The notes under the pieces are model-generated. The model saw nothing but the letters and a program-made list of their open reading frames with translations, made no database searches and was not told the origin of the DNA. Positions 25,048 to 35,433 of a stretch of 64,000 nucleotides of DNA are shown piece by piece; the first letter of the stretch is position 1; every line of letters starts with the position of its first letter. This DNA comes from Polaromonas sp. (GTDB lineage: Bacteria > Pseudomonadota > Gammaproteobacteria > Burkholderiales > Burkholderiaceae_C): assembly GCF_010365105.1 (NCBI RefSeq), contig NZ_JAAFGZ010000002.1, positions 155,001-219,000 on the forward strand. The letters run 5' to 3'. A program made the position numbers and the translations under genes.

Positions 25048-27279
25048 ATGTACATCCAGCAACTTAATCTTCCAGCGCCCCCGTCCGTCTTGCGCCAGGA
25101 CCCGGAAACCAATCTGCTCGACCTGGTGGGCGTGGTGGCGGACAACCGTTGGCTGATCGCAGGCGTGACCGCATTGGCAGTGCTGCTCGGAGGCGCTTAT
25201 GCGGTCCTGACAACGCCCGTGTATGAAGCCAACTCTCTCATACAGGTTGAGGAAACCAAGGAAAACACAGGCACCACGGCCACTGCACTGGGGGCGGCGG
25301 CCAACCTGTTTGAAATCAGGTCGCCCGCATCGGCCGAGATGGAAATTCTTCGCTCACGCCTGGTCGTCGGACAGGCAGTGCAAAGTCTTCAGCTGGATTT
25401 GGCGGTCTGGCCCAAATACATTCCCGTCGTCGGCAAGTGGCTGGCTCGTGGGGCTACATCGCCCTCGGAGCCCGGTTTTCTGGGAATGAAGGGTTACGTC
25501 ACCGGCAACGAATCGCTGAAAGTGGAGAGTTTTGTCATTCCGCCCAAATTCGAGACAAAGCGCTTTCTGGTTCGCCTCGACGGCGATGGCTACGCGCTGG
25601 TGTCACCTGACGGCGACACCCTTGCCAATGGCCGGTTTGGAACACCTCTTGCGTTCACGGTAGGTGGTCAAAAGGGGCAGATGCTCGTCAGCTCGGCCGT
25701 CGGAAAGCCCGGGGCTGAATTCAACCTCATGCGGTTTCCGCAACTTGCCGTCATTGAAAGGCTGCAACAGTCTCTCCTGATCGTTGAGCAGGGCCGCCAG
25801 TCGGGCGTGATCCTTACCAGCCTGACCGGCACTAATCCTGAAATCATTGCGCAGACCCTGAACGAAATCGGTTCGATGTATGTACGCCAGAACGTGGCGC
25901 GCAAAGTGGCGGAAGCAGAAAAAATGCTGGCTTTTCTTAAAACCAATTTGCCACAGTTGCGCGCAAAGATTGAGCAGTCTGAAAGCAGGTTCAACCAGTT
26001 TCGCAACCGCAACGGCTCTTTTGACCTGACAACCGAATCCAAGGTGGTGCTTGACCAATCGATCAAGCTTCAGACGTCATTGCTCGATTTGCAGCAAAAG
26101 CGGTCAGACCTGGACGCGCGTTTCGGTCCACAACATCCCAACATTCAAACCATTGATGTGCAGATCAGGGGCCTGACCAATGAACTGAACATGATCAACA
26201 ACCGAATGAAATCATTCCCCGCGGTTGAACAGGATTATTTGCGCATGACACGTGACATGAAGGTCGACACGGAACTGTACGCAAGCTTGCTCAACAGTTC
26301 GCAGCAACTCCAGCTGGTCACGGAAGGCAAGGTCGGCAACGTACGCATCGTCGATGTGGCGGCGGTTCCCCAGATTCCCATCAGGCCACTGCCCATGAAC
26401 ATCACGACCATCGCCGGGATGCTGGGCCTGCTGACCGGCCTGCTGTTGGCGTTTTTGCGCAACAGCATGCGCGACGGCATCCAGCACCCGACGGACATCG
26501 AGCAGCGGGCAGGCCTGCGCGTGTTTTCAACCATTCCGTTCAGCAAGGTACAAGCCAGGCAGTTGCTCCGGATTGGCGGCAAGACCACCGGCCAGCACAT
26601 TCTGGCCATCACGTCTCCGGATGATCCGGCCATTGAAAACCTGCGCAGCCTGCGCACTTCGCTGCAGTTCGCCATGGTCGATGCCACAAGCCCTATCGTG
26701 CTGGTGACCGGCCCGACCGCAGGCACCGGAAAGTCCTTCATCAGCAGCAACTTTGCGGCGGTGCTGGGCGCGGCCAACAAGAAAGTCCTGCTCATTGACG
26801 CCGACCTCCGCAAGGGCCACCTGCATCATTATTTTGGGCTGGAACAGGGCAGCGGGTTCAGCGACGTGCTCAGTGGCAATGTGAAGCTCGAAGACGCGCT
26901 GCACCGCAAGATTGCACCCAATGTGGATTTCCTGGCGGCAGGATCCATCCCGCCCAATCCGGCAGAACTTCTGATGACGGGTGCCACCCAGCAGTTGCTG
27001 CAGCTTGCCGCCAAGTATTACGACATGGTCATCGTGTGCTCGGCGCCTGTGCTGGCGGTGTCTGACGCGGCGATCCTGGCGCCCATGGTGGGGGGCGTGT
27101 TCCTGGTGGCCCACGCCGAGGTCACCAGCCTGGGCGAACTTCACGAATCCGGCAAGCGGCTGTCGCAAAACGGTGCCCAGGTCAAGGGCGTGATTTTCAA
27201 CGGCCTCACCCTCAGCAAGAGCCGCTACAGCCGGGGCTATGCCTTCAACGATCACCGTTATGCCAGCAACCAGTACTGA
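25048..27279 (+). CDS. Wzc-type chain-length determinant / tyrosine autokinase
   Basis: An inner-membrane polysaccharide co-polymerase of 743 aa. TM1 is about 34-55 (WLIAGVTALAVLLGGAYAVL). A large periplasmic region ends in coiled-coil and GNVR-type segments (AEAEKMLAFLKTNLPQLRAKIEQSE), and TM2 is near 450. The cytoplasmic BY-kinase domain has Walker A TGPTAGTGKSFISSN (about 553), Walker A' VLLIDADLRKG (about 579) and a C-terminal tyrosine cluster (SRYSRGYAFNDHRYASNQY, four Tyr). It controls chain length and export through cycles of phosphorylation. The cognate phosphatase gene (Wzb type) is not in the window. Confidence 0.92.
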   Translation: MYIQQLNLPAPPSVLRQDPETNLLDLVGVVADNRWLIAGVTALAVLLGGAYAVLTTPVYEANSLIQVEETKENTGTTATALGAAANLFEIRSPASAEMEILRSRLVVGQAVQSLQLDLAVWPKYIPVVGKWLARGATSPSEPGFLGMKGYVTGNESLKVESFVIPPKFETKRFLVRLDGDGYALVSPDGDTLANGRFGTPLAFTVGGQKGQMLVSSAVGKPGAEFNLMRFPQLAVIERLQQSLLIVEQGRQSGVILTSLTGTNPEIIAQTLNEIGSMYVRQNVARKVAEAEKMLAFLKTNLPQLRAKIEQSESRFNQFRNRNGSFDLTTESKVVLDQSIKLQTSLLDLQQKRSDLDARFGPQHPNIQTIDVQIRGLTNELNMINNRMKSFPAVEQDYLRMTRDMKVDTELYASLLNSSQQLQLVTEGKVGNVRIVDVAAVPQIPIRPLPMNITTIAGMLGLLTGLLLAFLRNSMRDGIQHPTDIEQRAGLRVFSTIPFSKVQARQLLRIGGKTTGQHILAITSPDDPAIENLRSLRTSLQFAMVDATSPIVLVTGPTAGTGKSFISSNFAAVLGAANKKVLLIDADLRKGHLHHYFGLEQGSGFSDVLSGNVKLEDALHRKIAPNVDFLAAGSIPPNPAELLMTGATQQLLQLAAKYYDMVIVCSAPVLAVSDAAILAPMVGGVFLVAHAEVTSLGELHESGKRLSQNGAQVKGVIFNGLTLSKSRYSRGYAFNDHRYASNQY

Positions 27280-27289
27280 GGTGCGCACC

Positions 27290-28783
27290 ATGTTTCAAGC
27301 CCCTGAACTGTCAAGCGATTATTTCAGCGGATTGCCCGCCGATCACCATGTGGTGCAGCCGGTCATTCTTTGCGGCGGGTCCGGCACGCGCCTCTGGCCA
27401 CTGTCACGAAAATCATTTCCCAAGCAGTTTGTGCCCCTGATTGGCGACAAAAGCCTTTTGCAACTGACGCTTGAGCGTGTGGCCCAACTTGGCGGCGCCA
27501 CCGCCGTCGAGGTACTTTGCGTGGCCGCTGAAGAACACCGTTACCTGGTGCTTGAGGCCATGCAGGCCGCCAGGGTCAGTGGCTCGGTGATTCTGGAGCC
27601 CGTGGCACGCAACACGGCGGCAGCCATGGCACTGGCGGCATTGAAGGCGCAACCCGGCCAATGGCTGCTGTTTTGCCCGGCAGACCACCACATTCCCGAT
27701 GCACTGGCCTTTGCCGCCATGGTGGAGCAAGGCAAGTTGGCAGCAGAGCAGGGCGCCATCGTTTCCTTTGGCGTCAAGCCGAGCTACCCCAGCACGGCTT
27801 ACGGCTACATCGAGCAGGGCGAGCTCCGCTCGGACAACAGCTACTCGGTGGCACGCTTTATTGAAAAACCTCTGGTGGAAAAGGCCCAGGATCTGATCCT
27901 GCAAGGCAATGTGTTGTGGAATGCGGGTATTTTCCTGTGCAAGGCCAGCACCTTGCTCGAAGCACTCGGCCAGCATGCGCCCGACATTCTGGCCAGTTGC
28001 CGCAAGGCGATGGACGCAGCCGTTTGCGATGAACCGTTCATTCGCCCCCAGACGCAGGCCTTTACCGCATGCCGTTCGGAAAGCATCGATTACGCGGTGA
28101 TGGAACACCACACGAACATTGCCGTGGTTCCCTTTGCCGGTGCCTGGAGCGACGTCGGCAGCTGGAACGCGGTGGCCGACATGACCCTGGCGGATGGAAA
28201 TGGCAACCGGGTCGATGGCCAGGGCCTGGCCATCGAGGCAACCAAGACCTATATCCATGCCCCCTACCGCCCGGTGGTGGCGCTGGGCACGCATGACCTG
28301 CTCATCATCGACACGCCCGATGCGGTGCTGGTCGCCACCTCCAGCCATGCCGAAAGCGTGAAGATCGTGGTGGCCGAACTCGAAGCCCGCCGGACGCCGC
28401 AAGCCGCCATCCATCGCAAGGTCTCGCGTCCCTGGGGCTCGTACGACAGCATCGACATGGGTGAAAGGTTTCAAGTCAAACGAATTGTCGTCAAGCCTGG
28501 CGGAACCCTGAGCCTGCAAAAGCACTACCACCGGGCCGAGCACTGGATCGTCGTCAAGGGCACCGCAAAAGTGACCCGTGGCGATGAAACCTTTCTGCTC
28601 ACTGAAAACCAGTCCACTTACATTCCCATCGGCGAGCTTCACCGGCTGCACAACCCGGGCAAGACACACCTGGAAATGATTGAAGTGCAATCCGGAAGCT
28701 ATCTGGGTGAAGACGACATCGAGCGTTATGAAGACAACTACGGACGCGTGATTCCGGTTGAACTGAACAAGAAACGGGCTTGA
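27290..28783 (+). CDS. manC: Mannose-1-phosphate guanylyltransferase / mannose-6-phosphate isomerase
   Basis: A bifunctional type II PMI/GMP of 497 aa that makes GDP-mannose. The nucleotidyltransferase signature ILCGGSGTRLWPLSRKSFPKQF starts near residue 26; FIEKPLVEKA and WNAGIFL follow. The C-terminal cupin isomerase domain has RPWGSYDSID, LQKHYHRAEHWIVVKGTA and the ends of the metal site (ELHRLHNPG). The start at 27290 is 10 bp after the wzc stop; the upstream frame start lies inside wzc. It supplies substrate to Gmd. Confidence 0.95.
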   Translation: MFQAPELSSDYFSGLPADHHVVQPVILCGGSGTRLWPLSRKSFPKQFVPLIGDKSLLQLTLERVAQLGGATAVEVLCVAAEEHRYLVLEAMQAARVSGSVILEPVARNTAAAMALAALKAQPGQWLLFCPADHHIPDALAFAAMVEQGKLAAEQGAIVSFGVKPSYPSTAYGYIEQGELRSDNSYSVARFIEKPLVEKAQDLILQGNVLWNAGIFLCKASTLLEALGQHAPDILASCRKAMDAAVCDEPFIRPQTQAFTACRSESIDYAVMEHHTNIAVVPFAGAWSDVGSWNAVADMTLADGNGNRVDGQGLAIEATKTYIHAPYRPVVALGTHDLLIIDTPDAVLVATSSHAESVKIVVAELEARRTPQAAIHRKVSRPWGSYDSIDMGERFQVKRIVVKPGGTLSLQKHYHRAEHWIVVKGTAKVTRGDETFLLTENQSTYIPIGELHRLHNPGKTHLEMIEVQSGSYLGEDDIERYEDNYGRVIPVELNKKRA

Positions 28784-28810
28784 TGCCTGCCCACTCACAC
28801 TGCCACCCAC

Positions 28811-29944
28811 ATGAACAAAAACAACACCCAAAAAGTCGCCCTGATCACCGGCATCACCGGCCAGGATGGCTCCTATCTGGCTGAATTCCTGCTGTCCAAA
28901 GGCTATGTGGTGCATGGAATCAAGCGGCGCTCCAGCTTGTTCAACACCACGCGCATCGACCATATCTACCAGGACCCGTGCATTAACAATCGTAATTTTG
29001 TCTTGCATTACGGCGACCTGAGCGACAGCACCAACCTGATCAGGATTGTTCAGCAAACCCAGCCAGACGAAATCTACAACCTGGGCGCCCAGAGCCATGT
29101 GGCCGTGAGCTTCGAGTTGCCCGAATACACCGCCGATGTCGATGCCCTGGGCACGCTTCGGCTGCTCGAAGCCATCCGCATTTTGGGACTGGAGAAAAAA
29201 ACCCGCTTCTACCAGGCATCCACCTCCGAGTTGTACGGTCTAGTGCAGGAAACGCCGCAGAAGGAAACCACGCCGTTCTACCCGCGCAGCCCCTACGCAG
29301 TGGCCAAGCTGTACGCCTACTGGATCACCATCAATTACCGCGAAGCCTATGGCATCTACGCCTGCAACGGCATTCTCTTTAACCATGAAAGCCCGCGCCG
29401 TGGCGAGACCTTCGTCACCCGAAAAGTCACGCGCAGCCTGGCCAACATTGCACTGGGGCTGGAGAACTGCCTCTACATGGGCAACATCGACTCACTGCGC
29501 GACTGGGGCCATGCCCGCGACTACGTTCGCATGCAATGGCTCATGCTTCAGCAGGACCACCCGGAAGACTTCGTGATTGCCACGGGGCAACAGGTCAGCG
29601 TGCGCGACTTCATCACGCGCAGTGCAGCGCAGCTGGGCATTACCCTGGGCTTTGAAGGGCATGGGATTGAAGAGGTCGGCATGGTCCAGGCCATCAGCGG
29701 CGACAACGCGCCGGCGCTGGCCGTGGGCGACGTCATCGTCAAGATCGACCCGCGCTATTTCCGGCCGACCGAAGTCGAAACCCTGCTGGGTGACCCCGGC
29801 AAGGCCAGGAATTCCCTCGGATGGGTGCCTGAAATCACCCTGGACCAGTTGATTGAAGAAATGGTGGCCCACGACCTGGACCATGCCCGTCGCCATGCGC
29901 TGCTGAAAACGCACGGCTATCCAATGACCGTCAGCGCGGAGTAA
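28811..29944 (+). CDS. gmd: GDP-mannose 4,6-dehydratase
   Basis: An extended SDR enzyme of 377 aa converting GDP-mannose to GDP-4-keto-6-deoxymannose. NADP-binding [14 protein letters not shown] is at about 15-28; the specific [12 protein letters not shown] and [12 protein letters not shown] follow. Catalytic residues lie in ASTSELYG and in [12 protein letters not shown] (YxxxK). [16 protein letters not shown] is the family hallmark. It sits 27 bp after manC and 6 bp before fcl, so the three form one GDP-fucose unit. Confidence 0.96.
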   Translation: MNKNNTQKVALITGITGQDGSYLAEFLLSKGYVVHGIKRRSSLFNTTRIDHIYQDPCINNRNFVLHYGDLSDSTNLIRIVQQTQPDEIYNLGAQSHVAVSFELPEYTADVDALGTLRLLEAIRILGLEKKTRFYQASTSELYGLVQETPQKETTPFYPRSPYAVAKLYAYWITINYREAYGIYACNGILFNHESPRRGETFVTRKVTRSLANIALGLENCLYMGNIDSLRDWGHARDYVRMQWLMLQQDHPEDFVIATGQQVSVRDFITRSAAQLGITLGFEGHGIEEVGMVQAISGDNAPALAVGDVIVKIDPRYFRPTEVETLLGDPGKARNSLGWVPEITLDQLIEEMVAHDLDHARRHALLKTHGYPMTVSAE

Positions 29945-29950
29945 ACCAGC

Positions 29951-31060
29951 ATGCTCAATGAACCCCGGATTTTCGTGGCAGGCCATCGCGGCATGGTTGG
30001 CGGCGCTGTCGTGCGCTGCCTGCTGGCCAAGGGACGAAAAAATATCGTGACCCGCACCAAGGCTGAACTTGACCTGACCCAGCAACAAGCCGTCCGCGAT
30101 TTTTTTGCCAGGGAAAAGATTGATCAGGTTTACTTTGCCGCAGGCAAAGTAGGTGGAATTCATGCCAATGACACCTATCCTGCCCAATTCATCTATCAAA
30201 ACCTGATGATGGAAGCCAATGTGATCCACGAAGCCTGGCATGCCGGCGTACAAAAAATGCTGTTCATGGGCAGCAGTTGTATCTATCCCCGGCTGGCACC
30301 GCAACCCATGACAGAAAACGTCTTGCTGAGCGGCCAGCTGGAGCCCACCAATGAACCCTACGCGATTGCCAAAATCGCAGGCATCAAGCTTTGCGAAAGT
30401 TACAACCGCCAATACGGCAAGAGCCATGGCACTGACTACCGCAGCGTCATGCCGACCAACCTGTACGGTCCCGGCGACAACTACCACCCTGAAAATAGCC
30501 ACGTCATTCCCGCGATGATTCGCCGCTTTCATGAAGCCAAGGTCCACCAGACCCCTGTCGTGGCCATATGGGGTTCAGGCACACCGATGCGCGAGTTCCT
30601 CTATGTTGGCGACATGGCCGCCGCCAGCGTGCACATCATGGATATTGACAAAGCCACCTATGACGCGCATACCAAACCCTCGCAAAGCCACATCAACGTC
30701 GGATTTGGCAGTGACATTGACATAGCCGGCCTGGCATTTGCAGTGGCGAAGGTCGTGGGCTATGGCGGCACGATCAGTTTTGACAAAAGCAAGCCCGATG
30801 GCCCGCCTCGCAAACTGCTGGACTCATCGAAACTCAGAAACCTGGGCTGGCATCCCAAGGTGGACCTGGAAGCAGGTTTGGCGCTGGCTTACGCTGATTA
30901 CTGCAAAACTGAATCAAGCCTTCCGGTTTCGATTGTGGTGAAAGAAAACAAGCAATCGATCAGTGAATTTACCAATCCCTGGTTAAGGGAGGTCACCTCG
31001 ATGACTGCACCGAACAATCATGCGGCCGGCATCCATGCTTCGCAGGCAGGCAATCCCTGA
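29951..31060 (+). CDS. fcl: GDP-L-fucose synthase
   Basis: An epimerase-reductase of 369 aa (WcaG type) making GDP-L-fucose from the Gmd product. The NADPH motif [12 protein letters not shown] is near residue 9; [33 protein letters not shown] and [20 protein letters not shown] (YxxxK) follow, with [19 protein letters not shown]. It is about 45 residues longer at the C-terminus than typical Fcl; the extra tail ([16 protein letters not shown] onward) has no recognised domain. Confidence 0.95.
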   Translation: MLNEPRIFVAGHRGMVGGAVVRCLLAKGRKNIVTRTKAELDLTQQQAVRDFFAREKIDQVYFAAGKVGGIHANDTYPAQFIYQNLMMEANVIHEAWHAGVQKMLFMGSSCIYPRLAPQPMTENVLLSGQLEPTNEPYAIAKIAGIKLCESYNRQYGKSHGTDYRSVMPTNLYGPGDNYHPENSHVIPAMIRRFHEAKVHQTPVVAIWGSGTPMREFLYVGDMAAASVHIMDIDKATYDAHTKPSQSHINVGFGSDIDIAGLAFAVAKVVGYGGTISFDKSKPDGPPRKLLDSSKLRNLGWHPKVDLEAGLALAYADYCKTESSLPVSIVVKENKQSISEFTNPWLREVTSMTAPNNHAAGIHASQAGNP

Positions 31061-31298
31061 TTGGTTTCCCGAGAGGTACAACGTCGACTGGTCATGTCGA
31101 AAATCCGGATTTTAATAAAAACTTTCAATAGTTAAATAGTTTGATATTTGTCCAGGTTGACACTCAATCTATCAGGCTGTTTCAGTAATCAATGAAAGTG
31201 CTCATGTTGTTTCATTTTCATTTCAATCCGGTATACGATTATTTTTTATTGCCATGCGAAAACACTGATTTCGGTTTCACACACGATCGTATATTGCA

Positions 31299-32858
31299 AT
31301 GAAAACGGAATCAGCCGTCAAAAGAGTTGTATCCGGAAGTCTGGCATCATGGATGCGGATTGCAGTCACAATTTTCAGCCAAGTTATTGCCGTACCTGTT
31401 TACCTGCATTACTGGTCTATTGAAACCTATGGCGCATGGATTCTGGTGCAGAGCATTGTCAGCTTTTTGACGATATTTGACATTGCCCACCACAATTATC
31501 TTGGCAACGAATTCCTGAAAATAGGAAAACAAAAGAGGGAAGTAATCGGTGAGGTTTTTTCAACCGGAATCGTCGTTGCGTTCCTCGTGTCAATCGTCAC
31601 CTTTCTGGTGATCTGCGCACTGACCTTTTCAGGAACCATCAGCCACTGGGTAGGAATGGAGAAGGCAAGCATCCATCCATTTGAAACGTCGCTTTTACTG
31701 ACCTGCGGCACCTGGGTTCTTACCATCACATTTACCGGTCTGCTTGGCCGCGCGTTGAATCCGTTTGGTTATTTTCCCTTGTCAGCCTGGAGCGGAGTTC
31801 TGTTTGCCATCTTTTCAACGGCCGCATCCGTAGCCGCTGTTTATTTTGGAGCTGGCCTGGTAGCAACCACCGTGGTCACATGCATTGTTACCTTCTTATG
31901 CCATAGCACGTTAAGCATCATACTTTTTCGAATAGCACGGCAAGAAAATTTGATATCCAGAAAGCTCGATTTAGCGAAGGGATTTTCAAGATTTTTTGCA
32001 TCGCTAGCACTTGGTGTTCAATCGGGACTTGAAATACTGCGCCAGCAAGGCGTGCGTTTCATTTTGCTGCCTTTGTCGGGAATGACCCAGATGATTGCAT
32101 TTTCAACCATGCGAACCGGTGCGAATCTCGCCTTGCAGGGCGTGGGAACTATCACCGGACCCTTGATGCCCGAACTGATGGCCTTTTTGGGAAACCGCGA
32201 CCAGCCACGAACAGAAAGCGCATTTTCGGTCATCTGGTTGATGCTGTGCGTTGTGCTGGTGCCCGCAGTTCTGGTGCTTCAATACGCCGCACCCGTACTT
32301 TTTCCCATGTGGACTCAAGGGAAGATCGAATTTGATCCGGTTCTGTTTGCCTTGCTCTCGTTGGCTGTCCTGGTGTATGCACTGGCACAACCGGCCATCG
32401 CCGTGGTGACCGGTAACAACCTGGTTCGAGAGCAAGTCCTGATTTCGACGATTGCCACGTTTATCACGGTTGCTGGAATCTATTTATTGGTTCCACTGAC
32501 GGGTGTCAGGGGTGCGGCACTGGCCCTGCTGCTTGGAGAAAGCATCAGCCTGTTTTTCTATGTTCAGTCCGCACGGAAATGGCTTTCAGGTGTTGGGATG
32601 CGGTGGCCGACTTCGGCCTTTGTCAATGCCTCGTTATCACTTGTTGTTGCCGCTGTCGGTATGGCTGCCATCACCAGTTTTCAAACGTATGCAGGCTTGT
32701 GCCTTGTGTTTGCATTGATCAGCCAGGTTTTTGTACTGATCGCATATTGGTCACAACTACCGTCTATTGCACGGCAGAGCGCGTCGGCGCAAGCTGTTCG
32801 ATTTGTGCCTCGGCTATTGCGAAAACAGCTAAACAAGGCAGTGGGTATTAAAAGCTGA
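31299..32858 (+). CDS. Wzx-type polysaccharide flippase
   Basis: An integral membrane protein of 519 aa with about 12-14 hydrophobic helices, of the MOP/PST flippase type. The N-terminal layout (VKRVVSGSLASWMRIAVTIFSQVIAVPVYLHYWSIETYGAWILV) is characteristic, with FDIAHHNYLGNEFLK after it and a basic C-terminus. It should move the lipid-linked repeat unit to the periplasm. The gene begins 238 bp after fcl in DNA visibly richer in A+T, which may mark the border of the strain-specific part of the locus. Confidence 0.88.
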   Translation: MKTESAVKRVVSGSLASWMRIAVTIFSQVIAVPVYLHYWSIETYGAWILVQSIVSFLTIFDIAHHNYLGNEFLKIGKQKREVIGEVFSTGIVVAFLVSIVTFLVICALTFSGTISHWVGMEKASIHPFETSLLLTCGTWVLTITFTGLLGRALNPFGYFPLSAWSGVLFAIFSTAASVAAVYFGAGLVATTVVTCIVTFLCHSTLSIILFRIARQENLISRKLDLAKGFSRFFASLALGVQSGLEILRQQGVRFILLPLSGMTQMIAFSTMRTGANLALQGVGTITGPLMPELMAFLGNRDQPRTESAFSVIWLMLCVVLVPAVLVLQYAAPVLFPMWTQGKIEFDPVLFALLSLAVLVYALAQPAIAVVTGNNLVREQVLISTIATFITVAGIYLLVPLTGVRGAALALLLGESISLFFYVQSARKWLSGVGMRWPTSAFVNASLSLVVAAVGMAAITSFQTYAGLCLVFALISQVFVLIAYWSQLPSIARQSASAQAVRFVPRLLRKQLNKAVGIKS

Positions 32859-32886
32859 ATATTTCACCTTTTCGGAGCCAAGAATC

Positions 32887-33873
32887 ATGCGAATTTCAGT
32901 ACTCATACCTGTTTACAACGGAATCCTTTACATCGCTGAAGCGATTGAATCAGTACTGTCTCAGGATTTGCAGGATTGGGAACTGGTGATCAGTGACAAC
33001 GGGTCAAAGGATGGCACGCGCGATTATCTGAGAACCTTGTCTGATCCGCGTATCCGGGTATACGAACAGCCCGTGAATCTCGGAATCATGGGAAACCTTA
33101 ATTTTCTGTTGACCCAGGCCCGCGCGCCCATCGCGAAGATCCTGGGCCACGACGACATGCTGCTTAAAGGAGGGCTGGAGCGCACTGCCCGATTCATGGA
33201 GGAGCGGCCGGACTGCGCCGTGAGTCGCTGCTGGGCTCAAGGTGACGAAATCCGGTATTCAAAAATCGGGATATTGCAGTGGGAAAGCCGGTTGCCCTCA
33301 AGGCTTGAGCCCGCTGCGGCAATACTTGCATTTGCCACCTTCGGCAACTTTGTGGGAAATATCTGTCGGGCTGCCTGCCGCCCAAAGTTGGTCATGCAGG
33401 CCGGGGGATTCGATCTTAAATATCCATCCGCTGGTGATTATGAAGGCTGGCAGCGTGTGGCGAAAACTTTCGGGATTTGGCTGCAGAACGAAGAACTGGT
33501 TTTTGAACGTATCCATGAAATGCAGGATTCGAGTGTAAGCAGCCAAACAAATCGAATTGATCCACAGGTCAACTCAATACTTGAAATTATTGCCAAAGAG
33601 GTGGATCCATCGCTGCTTCAAGTACTTAGGCGCCACTGGACAATTCATGTATTTTCACCCCGATTTTCACGGTTTGTCCGTCAGATTTGCAGGGGCCGCT
33701 TTACTTTGGCTTCCTCAACCTGGAGGAATTTGCCTCTTGGTGTTTCAGCCTCTTCAAGTATTGCAGCTTATCCGGTCTTCAAACTGAAACTGCCTGAATA
33801 CAATATAACCACCAGTTTTCTGTTCGGGGAAATTGTTAAAAGCAATAATAATCATATTAAATCAGCTGATTAA
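32887..33873 (+). CDS. Family 2 glycosyltransferase
   Basis: A 328-aa GT-A enzyme. MRISVLIPVYNGILYIAEAIESVLSQ starts the domain, SDNGSKDGTRDYL is the nucleotide-binding region, and a GHDDM DxD-like motif lies near residue 90. The C-terminal part (from about 200) contains AGDYEGWQRVAKTFGIW and is variable. It adds one sugar of the repeat unit in the cytoplasm; donor and linkage cannot be told. It lies 28 bp after the flippase gene. Confidence 0.87.
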   Translation: MRISVLIPVYNGILYIAEAIESVLSQDLQDWELVISDNGSKDGTRDYLRTLSDPRIRVYEQPVNLGIMGNLNFLLTQARAPIAKILGHDDMLLKGGLERTARFMEERPDCAVSRCWAQGDEIRYSKIGILQWESRLPSRLEPAAAILAFATFGNFVGNICRAACRPKLVMQAGGFDLKYPSAGDYEGWQRVAKTFGIWLQNEELVFERIHEMQDSSVSSQTNRIDPQVNSILEIIAKEVDPSLLQVLRRHWTIHVFSPRFSRFVRQICRGRFTLASSTWRNLPLGVSASSSIAAYPVFKLKLPEYNITTSFLFGEIVKSNNNHIKSAD

Positions 33874-33893
33874 GATTTATATCCAGGCAGCAT

Positions 33894-35300
33894 ATGAAAT
33901 ACCTTTCAATCGTCTTTTTCGTGATCATGTATTCAGGTCTGATTCTGCTGGCCGGTGGTGAGAGCGCCATAGTATTTTTTTTCGCTTCGGTCCTTATGAG
34001 CGTGGTTGCAATCTATAACGTTTATAAATATGTAAAAAATCCTGCCGATATATGTCTTTTTGATTTTTTTGCAACATCTCTTCTGCTCGCCTATGCACTC
34101 AGCAGCCTGACTACGCAAGTAAAGGTCTACTCGCTGAAATCAATCGATGTGGCGCATTACTTTAGCCTTAACCAGTACTCGCTTTCAGTTGCTCTGGCCA
34201 GTGTTGCTTTTGCGTCGGCTGTCCTGTTCTTCCTGAGTAAGTTGTTTCCTGCAAAAATCGAACTTCCCGTCTTGAGTCAAAAGCAGATTCGGGAAGGTTT
34301 GTGGATGATTATTTTTGTGACTGGATCGGCTATTTACTGCATTGCTACCGGATTGATGCAGTTTCAAGGTATTATTTTTATCAATGGTAGCAATCAATCA
34401 ATATCGCCGTTTGCATCAATGGTTTATAGCTCAATCGTCCCTGCGGGAATACTGGCTATCTTTCTGGCGTCCGGAGGCCATGATATAAGCCACTTTAACC
34501 GACGGTTGTTGTATGCACTGGCGATCGTGCTCTGGCTTATTACCTTCAGCCAAGCCAGGCGCATGCTTGTGTACATGGTATTTCTGTATTTGATTTTTTA
34601 TTCCTTTGATGGCTCGAGACGACCACTATGGAGAAAAAAAGTTCTCTTCTCGGCAGCAGTAATTCCAATTGCTTATTTAGGGGTCAAATTATTTTATGCA
34701 ATCAGGATCGCAACATGGGAACTGCCTCCTGACACCAATGACTTTTTTCAGCTGTTCAAGATTGGTCTTGATATTTTCAGCAATCCAGGGAAGTACGATT
34801 TTGACTATTTGCTGGCCGAAAATTCGCTGGATCGACCTTTTGTTTTGCGCTACCTTGCGCAAATCATAGATAAAATAAACTTTGGTAACTGGTTTTCCGG
34901 CAAAGCGGTTTATGCAACCTTGCTGATCACCGTTCCCTCCGCTTTTATCGGCATGAAACATTTTCTGGTTGATGAGGAGCTGATTCACCCGAAAATCGGT
35001 CTTCCTGTCAATGATGAGGCAAATACTATTCTTACTGCCGGAATCGTTGATTTTGGATGGATTGGTTTGCTTTTGTTTCCTGTATTTGTACTTGTATTCT
35101 TGAAGTGCCTTTTGTTTCTAGTCAAGAAATCAAACATAGGATGGTTTTCTTATTTCACGATGTTTAGCGTGTTGACTGTTATTCTCAACATCGAGAATTC
35201 AATGGCCCAGTATTGGAGTTTGGCTAGAAGTACCCTGATTCTTTTGGTACTGATTCTCAGTATCAAATATTTGATGAATACCGTTTTGCATCGTCGATGA
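33894..35300 (+). CDS. Wzy-like polysaccharide polymerase (predicted)
   Basis: A 468-aa protein with about 11-12 hydrophobic helices and a longer loop at about 275-350 (IATWELPPDTNDFFQLFKIGLD...), followed by DEELIHPKIGLPVNDEANTILTAGIVDFGW. This last stretch resembles the conserved periplasmic region of O-antigen-polymerase-like proteins, which show little sequence conservation otherwise. Position next to Wzx and transferases in a Wzc-containing locus supports polymerase. The DNA is markedly AT-rich, as is usual for wzy genes. Confidence 0.72.
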   Translation: MKYLSIVFFVIMYSGLILLAGGESAIVFFFASVLMSVVAIYNVYKYVKNPADICLFDFFATSLLLAYALSSLTTQVKVYSLKSIDVAHYFSLNQYSLSVALASVAFASAVLFFLSKLFPAKIELPVLSQKQIREGLWMIIFVTGSAIYCIATGLMQFQGIIFINGSNQSISPFASMVYSSIVPAGILAIFLASGGHDISHFNRRLLYALAIVLWLITFSQARRMLVYMVFLYLIFYSFDGSRRPLWRKKVLFSAAVIPIAYLGVKLFYAIRIATWELPPDTNDFFQLFKIGLDIFSNPGKYDFDYLLAENSLDRPFVLRYLAQIIDKINFGNWFSGKAVYATLLITVPSAFIGMKHFLVDEELIHPKIGLPVNDEANTILTAGIVDFGWIGLLLFPVFVLVFLKCLLFLVKKSNIGWFSYFTMFSVLTVILNIENSMAQYWSLARSTLILLVLILSIKYLMNTVLHRR

Positions 35301-35433
35301 AGTTGTACTTGCAAAGAGCAGGCAGTTAATTTTCAAGCTCATTGCAAGGATCTCATCGCAGGCTTGTTCCCGGCCATGGCGCTGACCATTGGTTTTCCTC
35401 ATGTCATCATCTGTTTAGCCGGATAAAACATTC